From Saprospiraceae bacterium (lineage in GTDB: Bacteria > Bacteroidota > Bacteroidia > Chitinophagales > Saprospiraceae): a DNA stretch of 64,000 nt. The stretch is taken from contig JANQRV010000415.1 in assembly GCA_028284395.1 (NCBI GenBank), positions 59,960-123,959 on the forward strand, read 5' to 3'. This document shows positions 35,073-43,329 of the stretch, piece by piece. Numbering within the stretch: position 1 is the first letter of the stretch; each line of letters opens with the position of its first letter. The translations under genes were made by a program, and so were the position numbers. Under the pieces are notes generated by a model. The model was not told the DNA's origin, ran no database searches, and saw nothing but the letters and a program-made list of their open reading frames with translations.

Positions 35073-36281
35073 TCAACCAATGCTGAGGATTTTGATCTCA
35101 ACTCTTTGATTTTTTCTACGACCGAACTCTGTTCGATTGGAGTAAAGAGGTTTTCGCTTTCCATATCCCTTAAATTGAAGCCTTTCGGTGGCAATTCCCT
35201 TATTGACCAGGTAATCAGCAACAGCTTTTGCCCTTGCGGTTGACAAACTATCGCAATACCAATCCTCGGTAGGTACACTGTTGGTATGTCCTCCAATTTC
35301 AACGACTACATCGCCATTTTCCGAGAGAAATTCATAAAGATTGTTTAATTCTCCAAAAGATTCCTTTTGTATTTCGCTCGCATCAACTTCAAAGAAGAGT
35401 TTTTCGATTCGAATCACCTGATCGCGTCGAAGTTCTTCCCGCTTGAAACCACCAATTCTCGTAACTGTTTTGGTGGACGTATCTTTTTCTTTAGGCTCTT
35501 CCTTCACGGCGGCGACCGTACTATTTGTTTTTTCGTCGTTGTAGTCATAGGTTTTGGTTCGCTCATCGGGAATCGGAGTTCTTTCCTCGGGAATTTCCGT
35601 TTCGGCTTCTGCAATCGGGCCACCATCGGTTTCTATTGGGGTGTCGGTTTCGTCACATGGTATCATATTAATGGTAGAAGCGTTATCCAAAAGGATGTTG
35701 CCATTGTAAGGGAAAAGGGTAGGAGTCTTATAAAATGCTTCGAAGAGTAGATGTGTATAGTCGCCGATTGGCTCAAACTTAAAACTATATTCGATCCAAC
35801 GGGTGTTGATCACTAAAGCTGTTTCTCCCAATAAATATTGCTTGTCGCAGTATCCAAAACCACCATAAATTCTCAGCTTAGCCGGAGTCGTATAGTTGGC
35901 TTCTTTGCCAGTGATTTGACTAGGGCTAACGTAGAGTTCGGACCTGGCCAGGAAAATTGAAAACTCATAACACTTTCCTTTTTCCAAGGGCTGAGACAAT
36001 TGTTGGGATACAGCTTCCCAGGTATCATTGTCTCTAACAACCAATCCCAGGTAGGTCTTGCCATCCACTGCTTTTTTGTTGACACTGAAGCCACTTGGTT
36101 GGATGTCAGGTGGTGATTCATCCAGGAAACCGCAGTCTTTCCAGCCTATTGGTGCGTGGCTATGTCTTGGAATATCTTCAAAAGAACCATTGTTTAGAGA
36201 GATGGAAACTGCCTGACAAAAGATAGTGTTGCACAAACATCCAATGAAGGCGAATACTAGAAACAACCTCATTTTCAACAT
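35073..36281 (-). CDS. OmpA family protein with N-terminal galactose-binding-like domain
   Basis: A 402-residue cell-envelope protein. A signal peptide (about residues 1-25; ATG at 36272 is an equally good start) is followed by a beta-sandwich-like region (NGSFEDIPRHSHAPIGWKDCG and YTHLLFEAFYKTPTLFPYNG, about 25-205). A Pro/Glu/Thr-rich linker spans about 205-285, and the C-terminal OmpA domain about 290-402 (VEIGGHTNSVP, LSTARAKAVADYL, NRTEFGRRKNQRVEI). The OmpA domain is expected to bind peptidoglycan. The N-terminal domain could bind a carbohydrate or protein ligand, which is inference. Single gene, no operon partner. Confidence 0.85.
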   Translation of the reverse strand: MLKMRLFLVFAFIGCLCNTIFCQAVSISLNNGSFEDIPRHSHAPIGWKDCGFLDESPPDIQPSGFSVNKKAVDGKTYLGLVVRDNDTWEAVSQQLSQPLEKGKCYEFSIFLARSELYVSPSQITGKEANYTTPAKLRIYGGFGYCDKQYLLGETALVINTRWIEYSFKFEPIGDYTHLLFEAFYKTPTLFPYNGNILLDNASTINMIPCDETDTPIETDGGPIAEAETEIPEERTPIPDERTKTYDYNDEKTNSTVAAVKEEPKEKDTSTKTVTRIGGFKREELRRDQVIRIEKLFFEVDASEIQKESFGELNNLYEFLSENGDVVVEIGGHTNSVPTEDWYCDSLSTARAKAVADYLVNKGIATERLQFKGYGKRKPLYSNRTEFGRRKNQRVEIKILSIG

Positions 36282-36330
36282 ATTTACGATTAGTTTTCTC
36301 TATTGACAACGCAAATTATGGTCCCAATTG

Positions 36331-36364
36331 TTGTTAACACAGTATTAAAATTTATTTGTTAACA
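36331..36364. repeat. Direct repeat of TTGTTAACA upstream of the OmpA-like gene
   Basis: TTGTTAACA occurs at 36331-36339 and 36356-36364, a step of 25 bp. Each copy contains the palindrome GTTAAC. The pair lies 50-83 bp upstream of the OmpA-like start on the minus strand and may be a regulator site; no factor is identified. Confidence 0.3.
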
Positions 36365-36561
36365 GTCTAGGTGTTGTGCTAACATTGGATCTGAAAGGGG
36401 CTCAAATTATAAAATCGCCAATAATCTGCAATAACTTTAAAAATCCTAAATTATTACTAATAATTCAAGTATTTAGCTGCTTTAGTTTTGGAATTTGGCA
36501 GATGCCTTGAACCTTACCAAGGCTCTGCAAATGAGGGGTATCCAGGAAGGGCAAACGATTG

Positions 36562-37776
36562 CTAAGAAAAAGCGTTCAACCCGGTGATATCCATTCCCGT
36601 AATAAGAAGATGAATATCGTGGGTACCTTCGTAAGTGATGACTGTTTCTAGGTTCATCATATGACGCATGATTGGATACTCATTGGTGATTCCCATGCCG
36701 CCGTGGATTTGCCGGGCTTCTCTTGCTACATTTAATGCCATTGCTACGTTGTTTCTTTTGGCCATGGAGATTTGAGCTGGTGTCGCAGCATTCTTATTTG
36801 CTAATGACCCCAATCTCCATGCCAGCAATTGCGCTTTGGTGATTTCGGTAATCATTTCCGCTAATTTTTTCTGTGTCAATTGAAAATGGGCGATTGGTTT
36901 ACCAAATTGTATACGTTCTTTGGCATATCTAAGGGCGGCATCATAACAATCGAGTGCGGCACCAATTGCTCCCCAAGCGATGCCATATCGAGCCTTTGAT
37001 AAACAGGATAAGGGGCCTTTTAATCCTACGACGTTAGGTAAAACATTCTCTTTTGGAACACGAACATCTTCGAATACCAATTCTCCGGTAACGGAGGCTC
37101 TCAGCGACCATTTGCCGTGGATTACCGGGGCGGAAAATCCGGGCGAGTCTTTTTCGACAATCAAACCGATAATTTTACCCTGCTCATCTTTAGCCCATAC
37201 TACTGCCAGATCGGCAATAGGGGCATTGGTGATCCACATTTTCGAGCCATTGAGAATGTAAGCATCTCCATCGTCCCTGATGTTGGTTAACATACCAGCC
37301 GGATTTGAACCGTGATTTGGTTCAGTGAGGCCGAAGCAACCAATTAATTCACCATTAGCCAGTTTAGGCAGGAATTTTCTTTTCTGTTCCTCACTACCAA
37401 ACCTATAGATGGGATACATGACCAAGGATCCTTGAACCGATGCCATAGAGCGAACTCCGGAATCCCCTCGTTCCAATTCCTGCATGATGATACCGTAAGC
37501 TATTTCGTCCATGCCACCGCCGCCGTATTCTGCGGGTAAACTTGGGCCAAATGCTCCAATTTCGGCCAAGCCTTGGAAAAGATGAGTGGGACACTCAGCT
37601 CTTTCAGCATAATCCTCAATAATAGGCGAAACCTCCTGCTTTACCCATGACCTGACGGCCTCTCTCGCCAATAATTGATCCTCACTGAGTAATTCATCCA
37701 CAGCATAGTAATCATGGTGTTGAAATAAGTCTTGTTTGGCTCTTTTCTTGACTTTGGGTTCGGCTTTCATCTCCAT
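36562..37776 (-). CDS. Glutaryl-CoA dehydrogenase-type acyl-CoA dehydrogenase
   Basis: A FAD enzyme of about 404 residues. It resembles glutaryl-CoA dehydrogenase, which oxidises and decarboxylates glutaryl-CoA to crotonyl-CoA in lysine and tryptophan breakdown. Clues are RSMASVQGSLVMYPI (the arginine that binds the distal carboxylate), CFGLTEPNHGSNPAGM, WITNAPIADLAVVWAKD, QIHGGMGITNEYP and the catalytic base in TYEGTHDIHLLI. A longer frame to 37809 exists, but it overlaps a TACCTTCG promoter-like box, so ATG 37776 or 37770 is preferred. It stands alone; no glutarate gene neighbours are seen. Confidence 0.87.
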   Translation of the reverse strand: MEMKAEPKVKKRAKQDLFQHHDYYAVDELLSEDQLLAREAVRSWVKQEVSPIIEDYAERAECPTHLFQGLAEIGAFGPSLPAEYGGGGMDEIAYGIIMQELERGDSGVRSMASVQGSLVMYPIYRFGSEEQKRKFLPKLANGELIGCFGLTEPNHGSNPAGMLTNIRDDGDAYILNGSKMWITNAPIADLAVVWAKDEQGKIIGLIVEKDSPGFSAPVIHGKWSLRASVTGELVFEDVRVPKENVLPNVVGLKGPLSCLSKARYGIAWGAIGAALDCYDAALRYAKERIQFGKPIAHFQLTQKKLAEMITEITKAQLLAWRLGSLANKNAATPAQISMAKRNNVAMALNVAREARQIHGGMGITNEYPIMRHMMNLETVITYEGTHDIHLLITGMDITGLNAFS

Positions 37777-38090
37777 AACATATTTGGTTTGGTAACGAAG
37801 GTAAAACATCTAGGACCACAATGAGTTTCATCTATTGCTCATCAACGATCAATGAATGGACAAAACTAGTCAATTCGACTGATTTAAAAGTATTGAACAT
37901 CTTATTTATCTTTAGGGCCGCTATTGAGCAATACCTAAATTTTTCATTGGATTTGTACAAACTACGTTTCCGCTTATACCAGCAAATGCACCGGTCATTA
38001 ACATCTATTTAGGCCATTGGTAGAATAGCGGAGATAACTTAAATCTTCAAAGGTTAGTTCGTCAACTAATCAGAACTAAAGTGCTGCACC
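37777..38090. other. Divergent intergenic region gcdH / folB
   Basis: No gene seen. Upstream of folB are three half-sites: TTAGTT (38054-38059), AACTAA (38064-38069) and AACTAA (38074-38079). The first two form an inverted repeat, and the last two are spaced 10 bp apart. On the minus side, TACCTTCG near 37796-37803 looks like a -7 box for the dehydrogenase gene. Confidence 0.35.
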
Positions 38091-38498
38091 ATGACCACCA
38101 TATCACTAGAAGGAATTCGCATTCACGCATTTCACGGCTTTTATGAGGAAGAGCGTATTCTGGGCAACGAATATGTTCTTGATGTCCACATTTCGGCAGA
38201 TACGACCAAAGCCGCTCAAGGAGACGATCTTTTCTCGACCATCAATTATGAATTGGTCTACCACATTTGCACTTCGGAAATGAAAAAGCCAAAAAAATTA
38301 ATTGAAACTGTGGCCAAATGCATAATTGACCGTCTAAATGAACAGTTCGAACAGATCCAAGGGGTTAAGGTGCGGGTCAAAAAAATGAACCCACCGCTCG
38401 GAGGCCGAGTCGATGCTGCTGCGGTGGAATTGAGTAGTGGTATATTTGATTTGCCTTCAATTGATAACCTAAAAAAGATCCAGGAACTCAAACTTTAG
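38091..38498 (+). CDS. folB: Dihydroneopterin aldolase
   Basis: A 135-residue folate-pathway enzyme that cleaves 7,8-dihydroneopterin to 6-hydroxymethyl-dihydropterin and glycolaldehyde. Family features: ISLEGIRIHAFHGFYEEERILG at the N-terminus (substrate loop with the conserved Gly-x-x-x-x-E), TINYELVYHIC, LIETVAKCIIDRL, and VRVKKMNPPLGG, which contains the conserved lysine and NPP turn. A short helical tail follows. It lies 23 bp before the DUF4197 lipoprotein gene and is probably cotranscribed with it. Confidence 0.93.
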   Translation: MTTISLEGIRIHAFHGFYEEERILGNEYVLDVHISADTTKAAQGDDLFSTINYELVYHICTSEMKKPKKLIETVAKCIIDRLNEQFEQIQGVKVRVKKMNPPLGGRVDAAAVELSSGIFDLPSIDNLKKIQELKL

Positions 38499-38521
38499 TC
38501 TTCTCATTTAAACCACTATTT

Positions 38522-39241
38522 ATGTACAAGAATTTGATGCTTTTATTGATGGCTAGTATCTTGGTATCCTGTACGCCGGCAGAATTACAAAGTGTCCTGG
38601 GATCGGTTATGGGGACAAGCGGCGACATTACTTCCGCTGAAGCCGGCTCCGGTCTGAAAGAGGCCTTAGCTCTGGGAATTGGTAAGGGTTCGGAATTGCT
38701 TTCACAAAAAGATGGATACTACAAGAGCGTTTATAAGATTCTACTTCCTGAAGAAGCTAGAAAGGTGACCGACAAATTACAAGGTGTACCAGGATTTTCT
38801 CAATTGGAGGAAACGGTGCTGGAAAAGATCAACCGGGGAGCTGAGGATGCCGCGAAGAAAGCCAAACCAATTTTTTTGGCTGCAATTAAGGAAATGACTT
38901 TTGCCGATGCGATGAATATTCTAATGGGAGAGAAAAATGCGGCAACAATGTATTTGACCGAGAAAACCCGCGAAAAACTTTTTGCTGAATTTTTACCGGT
39001 GATCAATGAATCACTAGACAAGTTCAATGCCCGCAAATATTGGTCGGATGCCGTTACCAAATACAATAATTTTCCTTTAACCAATAAGAAGGTGGATCCA
39101 AGCATTGAGAATTACGTAACCAACCAAGCCTTAAATGGACTTTTCGGGATGGTTGAAAAAGAAGAGCGAAACATTCGTGCCAATGTCCAAGCGCGTACTT
39201 CGGATTTACTGAAGAAGGTATTCGCCAAACAAGATCAATAA
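38522..39241 (+). CDS. DUF4197 lipoprotein
   Basis: A 239-residue protein with a lipoprotein signal (MYKNLMLLLMASILVSC, Cys17). Most of the rest is a helical DUF4197 domain: AEAGSGLKEALALGIGKG, ILLPEEARKV, ADAMNILMGEKNAATMYLTEKT, and YVTNQALNGLFGMVEKEERNI near the C-terminus. The domain is widespread in Gram-negative bacteria without a known function. It follows folB by 23 bp and converges on the haem peroxidase gene with 5 bp between. Confidence 0.88.
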   Translation: MYKNLMLLLMASILVSCTPAELQSVLGSVMGTSGDITSAEAGSGLKEALALGIGKGSELLSQKDGYYKSVYKILLPEEARKVTDKLQGVPGFSQLEETVLEKINRGAEDAAKKAKPIFLAAIKEMTFADAMNILMGEKNAATMYLTEKTREKLFAEFLPVINESLDKFNARKYWSDAVTKYNNFPLTNKKVDPSIENYVTNQALNGLFGMVEKEERNIRANVQARTSDLLKKVFAKQDQ

Positions 39242-39246
39242 ACTAG

Positions 39247-40581
39247 CTAGTTACAACCCAAATCTTGCCTGGAAATGCGGTCGTTGTTGGGAATGCAATT
39301 GCCCGACAACACTGCTTGGGGAACATATCGTTCTATATCCGGGTCGTATAATCCTTCTGACAAGAAGCTGACAAGTGCATCTATCTCGATAGTAGAGAGT
39401 TCCAATGGGTGAAATTCGGGGGCGATCTGTTGATTCGGCACATTTGGGTTTTCTGGTATCCCCCGATTGAAATATTCTACCACTCCCCACAAATTGTTTT
39501 TACTACTACCATGGAAGTAAAACTGGGCATTCCTCAAGTTGTACAGCTGAGGGACCTTAAATTTATACATATCGACCTCCTGGCCGGTAAATCCCCCTCT
39601 TCCAAGATTGACTTTGTCCGTCGGCGAAGTATTGAAAGTTTCCGAAATTTGATGCAGATCTCGAACTCCCAAGGCATAGAATTTCACGGCACTCATTGAT
39701 GCGCCATGATGACAGCGATAACATCCGGCTTTTCCATAAAATAGCATTGCTCCTTTCTTTTGCCTGGATGTGAGTGCACTGTAATCTCCCTTTAACCATT
39801 CTTGGAAAGGAGCTTTATTGGTCAGGAGCGTACGAAGATAGGCTGAAAGAGCAAAACTGGCTGTTAGTAGGGAATAACGTTCGTTTTCCGGAACGTTGGT
39901 AAATGCCTGATCGAACATGTCTTTATAGCCCAGTTTTTCAACTGTTGCTTGATCGACAACCATTCGGTGCAGCTTGAGCCCCTCTATGTTCTGGCTTTCG
40001 AGGCCATCCATTCCCATATGGTTAATTTGGGTAACTTCATCTTCATCCCAAACTGATTCTGTGCCAACATTTACATCGTTGGCACCAAATTTACCACTCC
40101 AGGTAGAATTCGTGACGTAAGCCACGTTCAGCATGCTCAACGGTCTCGCACCTTGAACATCCAACTCTTCTTCGCGGTAAACCGAAAATTTACCGCGACC
40201 TTCTCCCTGAAGACCGAAACCAAATCCGCCATCGGCAATTCCCTGGGCACGGCCAGGGAGAAATCCGGCACTGGGCACATGACAGGTTCCACAGGAATAG
40301 GTGCCTTTGCCTGCTTCATAAATTGATTCCTGCGCTAGTCCGGTCTCGAAGAAAAGCATTTTGCCCAAGGCTACTTTCTCAGGCGTTAGAGGGTTATGTT
40401 CACTTTGTGGAATGGCTGCCAGGTCATCACTTTCGGGTAAAATATAGTATCCAAGGTCATTGTTTGGAACAATGGAACGCATGCGCGCTTTTAATTCTTC
40501 GTCAATGGTCTCCAATACTGTATATTCTCCACATGCGTAAAGACAACAAAATAGCAGGATGAAGAATGAGATTCTTTTCAT
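39247..40581 (-). CDS. Di-haem cytochrome c peroxidase / MauG-like lipoprotein
   Basis: A 444-residue exported di-haem protein. The lipobox is LYAC (Cys17). Haem c motifs are CGTCH (97-101) and CYRCH (287-291). Between them are segments of the cytochrome c peroxidase family (KVALGKMLFFETGLAQ, ARPLSMLNVAYVTNSTWSGKFGA). Downstream is the second-domain signature FKVPQLYNLRNAQFYFHG. Such proteins reduce hydrogen peroxide or carry out MauG-type oxidations in the periplasm. It is transcribed divergently from the cytochrome/DUF5777 group, and its location suggests a shared respiratory or redox role. Confidence 0.9.
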   Translation of the reverse strand: MKRISFFILLFCCLYACGEYTVLETIDEELKARMRSIVPNNDLGYYILPESDDLAAIPQSEHNPLTPEKVALGKMLFFETGLAQESIYEAGKGTYSCGTCHVPSAGFLPGRAQGIADGGFGFGLQGEGRGKFSVYREEELDVQGARPLSMLNVAYVTNSTWSGKFGANDVNVGTESVWDEDEVTQINHMGMDGLESQNIEGLKLHRMVVDQATVEKLGYKDMFDQAFTNVPENERYSLLTASFALSAYLRTLLTNKAPFQEWLKGDYSALTSRQKKGAMLFYGKAGCYRCHHGASMSAVKFYALGVRDLHQISETFNTSPTDKVNLGRGGFTGQEVDMYKFKVPQLYNLRNAQFYFHGSSKNNLWGVVEYFNRGIPENPNVPNQQIAPEFHPLELSTIEIDALVSFLSEGLYDPDIERYVPQAVLSGNCIPNNDRISRQDLGCN

Positions 40582-40920
40582 GGGATTTAGTTCTTTTCAG
40601 ATAGTGAAAATACACTAGTAATCTTTATTCGATTCTGAAAATCGAACGTTTGAAGGTGGAGTAGTTGAAAATGAATTTGAGATCAGGAGGTAACGGCTAC
40701 CTAGGCAAAGGGGAAATCTCTTAAGTGATTTTCAGGAGTAGAAAGGTAGTTCGATTGAGCAAAATTAAAGTTTTATGGATAAACTTCAAAATTTCGTATT
40801 TATTTTTGCTACGCGCTGGCAAGATTGTCTGGGTGACCTTGTTGCCCATTAAAAAATTCTCTTATATTTGGCAGCCAAATATGTTAAATCAACGCTTCAA
40901 TTTGTCAATCTTTCTGAACT
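40582..40920. other. Divergent intergenic region of the cytochrome group
   Basis: No gene. It contains an inverted repeat TTCGATT-N5-AATCGAA (40628-40646), close to the peroxidase start, and a strong promoter facing the other way (40839-40870). The inverted repeat has no T-run and may be an operator. Confidence 0.45.
40839..40870 (+). promoter_or_regulatory. Strong promoter for the cytochrome/DUF5777 operon
   Basis: TTGTTG at 40839-40844 and a perfect TAnnTTTG box (TATATTTG, 40863-40870), with an 18- or 21-base spacer depending on which TTG is used. It predicts a leader of about 44 bases before ATG 40921. Confidence 0.65.
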
Positions 40921-41313
40921 ATGAATCTTTCTAAGTATTGGACCATTTCACTGTTTTTGATACTTGTTGCCTGGGTTTCTGGCTGTACAGAAGATAAGTT
41001 GGCGGCTCCGGCAGCCGGCGATTGTTTCGGAGAGGAACCAACTTATGAAAGTGATGTCAAGGAAATTATTGACCGCACCTGTGCATACAGCGGCTGTCAT
41101 CTCGATAGTGCTCCTGGCGTATATACATCCTATTCCGGTATTCAGAACGTTTTGAATTCCGGCCTATTTAGACAGCGGGTGATTCTAATCAAAGATGATC
41201 CCGTGAGTGGAATGCCACCTAATAATGTCCCTTCGGGCAAAGCACAAAACCTTACTCCTGCAGAGCTGAATACAATTCAATGCTGGCTGGACGCCGGCTT
41301 TCCCGAAAACTAA
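40921..41313 (+). CDS. Small lipoprotein with CX4CH haem-like motif
   Basis: A 130-residue exported protein. The lipobox is WVSGC (Cys22), followed by DCFGEEPTYESDVKEII, then CAYSGCH near residue 54 (Cys-x4-Cys-His instead of the standard Cys-x2-Cys-His). A conserved C-terminal pattern follows: GMPPNN, LTPAELNTIQCWLDAG. This pattern matches small cytochrome c-like domains common in Bacteroidota surface and electron-transfer loci, where the Met of the MPP segment can be the second haem ligand. Whether haem is attached through CX4CH needs testing. It is the first gene of the + strand group; the DUF5777 gene begins 15 bp later. Confidence 0.75.
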   Translation: MNLSKYWTISLFLILVAWVSGCTEDKLAAPAAGDCFGEEPTYESDVKEIIDRTCAYSGCHLDSAPGVYTSYSGIQNVLNSGLFRQRVILIKDDPVSGMPPNNVPSGKAQNLTPAELNTIQCWLDAGFPEN

Positions 41314-41328
41314 AATTTTGTGTTATCT

Positions 41329-42222
41329 ATGTATAAGAACATACTATCCCTGGTTACTTGTCTGCTTGTTTTCAATATCAGTGCTCTTATGGGCCAAGAT
41401 CTCGTCTATGGTACCTTCAGAGATACGAGAGTAATCAATATGCATTCGGTTGAAACTTTGCCTGCGCGAAAATTAAATGTCCGTATTACTCATCGTTTTG
41501 GGGATTTAGCAGGCGAGAATGGTGGTTACCAAACCTTCTTCGGGCTGGAAAACGCCTCGGATATCTTAATCGGATTGGAATATGGTGTTAGTGATCGTTT
41601 AGATCTCGGAGTATTTCGGACCAAAGGAGCAGGAGGGTTCCCGGATGGAACTCCAGGGTTGAGACAACTTCTGAATGGAGTTTTAAAGTATCGCTTATTC
41701 TGGCAGAAATCGGATAACAGCGTTCCTTTTTCGGTAACTTTGGTAGGTGTGGCTTCAATGTCTACTGCGAAGAAATTGGATACGGAGAGTCTGCTTATTC
41801 AAAGTTTTCCTAAGTTTGCTCACCGGATGGCCTATTTTGGGCAATTAGCCATCTCGCGAAAGTATTCCTTTGGATTGTCCATGCAAATAAATCTTGCCTA
41901 TACTTATCGCAATCTCGTACTGTTCAATGATACCAATGGTGTCCCAAGTGCGGGTCTAGCGGCCAGAATGCAGGTATCAAAAACTTTGGCCTTGATTGTT
42001 GATTCGACCTTTCCCCTTTCGGATATTAGAAATACGGACAATGGGTTTTATCCGGCAGTTGGTTTTGGTTTTGAAATTGATACAGGAGGTCATATATTTC
42101 AGGTCAATCTGACGAATTCTACTGGGATTATGGAGACAGATTTCATACCCTATACAACCAGTAACTGGGGAGACGGACAGTTTAGATTGGGCTTTACAAT
42201 TTCCAGGTTATTCAATCTTTAA
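41329..42222 (+). CDS. DUF5777 family outer-membrane beta-barrel protein
   Basis: A 297-residue exported beta-barrel. The signal peptide runs from MYKNILSLVTCLLVFN to about LMGQD. The DUF5777 opening VYGTFRDTRVINMHSVETL and the strand RKLNVRITHRFGDLAG are clear, as is the C-terminal strand FRLGFTISRLFNL, which ends in the hydrophobic residue expected for barrel insertion. A GTG at 41320 is a possible but poorer start. DUF5777 genes in Bacteroidota are often next to cytochrome c and YceI genes; function unknown, perhaps a porin for a redox substrate. It is in the middle of the operon, 12 bp before the next cytochrome gene. Confidence 0.85.
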   Translation: MYKNILSLVTCLLVFNISALMGQDLVYGTFRDTRVINMHSVETLPARKLNVRITHRFGDLAGENGGYQTFFGLENASDILIGLEYGVSDRLDLGVFRTKGAGGFPDGTPGLRQLLNGVLKYRLFWQKSDNSVPFSVTLVGVASMSTAKKLDTESLLIQSFPKFAHRMAYFGQLAISRKYSFGLSMQINLAYTYRNLVLFNDTNGVPSAGLAARMQVSKTLALIVDSTFPLSDIRNTDNGFYPAVGFGFEIDTGGHIFQVNLTNSTGIMETDFIPYTTSNWGDGQFRLGFTISRLFNL

Positions 42223-42234
42223 ATCGGCATTTTC

Positions 42235-43260
42235 ATGACTAGGATTGCCCTATTTTCTTTGGTTATTTCTGTAGTATTCTTGTTTGGAATGACCCATCCG
42301 AACCAGCAGCCAATGGTGGATAAGGAGACAGGGTTGGCCAAGGCTTTGGAACTGTTGGGCGATGAGGAAGAATTGGCAAAGCCCGACTACAGCATACTGG
42401 GAGTAAGTGTGGAGGCAGGTAGAGATCTGGTCCTATTGGGAAAATCCAAAAGACCCCAAGGTGGCACTACGAAGCAACAAAGCAAACATTTTGTCTGTAC
42501 TTCTTGTCACAATGTGAAAAGGGAAGATCCAAATTTGCGATTTTCCGAGCCTCAGGCCCGTCTGCTTTACGCCAAAAAAAATGACCTTCCCTTTTTGCCA
42601 GGTACAACCTTGTACGGGGCGGTTAATCGGACCAGTTTTTACAACGGCGACTACGAGAAGAAATACGGAGATCTCGTTACGCCAGCAAGAAATAACATTC
42701 GGGAAGCCATCCAATTATGTGCAGTAGAATGCTCCCAGGGGAGGGCATTGGAAAAGTGGGAAATGGAGTCGGTTCTGGCTTATCTATGGACCATCGAACT
42801 GAAGCTGGCTGATCTCGATATAACCACTTCGGAACTAAAAGAGATCAATCAGGCATTATCCGGAGAAAAAGGACGGGATCGCATCGTGGAAATGTTGAAG
42901 GGCCGCTATTTGAAAGGATCGCCAGCCACGTTTGTAGCTCCCCCTAAAGATCGCAAGGCTGGATATGAGATTCCAGCTGGAAATCCGGCCAATGGTAAAC
43001 TACTCTACGACTTGAGTTGTAAATACTGTCATGAGAAGGGGCGTTATGCTTTCTTCGAATTGGATGATTCCTGGTTCTCCTTTCGATTTTTGGAAAAACA
43101 CTTCCCTCGATATAGTCGTTATTCTCCTTACCAGGTCATTCGCTATGGCACATCTCCGATCAATGGCAAAAAGGCGTACATGCCAAACTATACACTTGAA
43201 AAGATGAGTCATCAGCAGTTGGAGGATTTACGAGCCTATATTGAAGAGAAGGCTGATTAA
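42235..43260 (+). CDS. Di-haem c-type cytochrome, SoxA/TsdA-like
   Basis: A 341-residue exported cytochrome with a signal peptide (about residues 1-20). Haem motifs are CTSCH (88-92) and CKYCH (262-266). Between them is a segment recalling SoxA- and TsdA-type cytochromes: YGAVNRTSFYNGDYEKKYG, then a cysteine-containing CAVECSQGR near residue 162, and LEKWEMESVLAYLW. That cysteine pair, without His, is where SoxA-like proteins carry a non-haem or ligand cysteine. The end MPNYTLEKMSHQQLEDLRAYI supplies the axial-Met region. The role is probably periplasmic electron transfer, perhaps with a sulfur compound; substrate is inference. It follows DUF5777 by 12 bp. Confidence 0.8.
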   Translation: MTRIALFSLVISVVFLFGMTHPNQQPMVDKETGLAKALELLGDEEELAKPDYSILGVSVEAGRDLVLLGKSKRPQGGTTKQQSKHFVCTSCHNVKREDPNLRFSEPQARLLYAKKNDLPFLPGTTLYGAVNRTSFYNGDYEKKYGDLVTPARNNIREAIQLCAVECSQGRALEKWEMESVLAYLWTIELKLADLDITTSELKEINQALSGEKGRDRIVEMLKGRYLKGSPATFVAPPKDRKAGYEIPAGNPANGKLLYDLSCKYCHEKGRYAFFELDDSWFSFRFLEKHFPRYSRYSPYQVIRYGTSPINGKKAYMPNYTLEKMSHQQLEDLRAYIEEKAD

Positions 43261-43329
43261 GAAAACTGAAACAAGCATCGACACATATCATCAGGTATCT
43301 TCCTGGCTATTTTAAGAAACCCATAGTTC

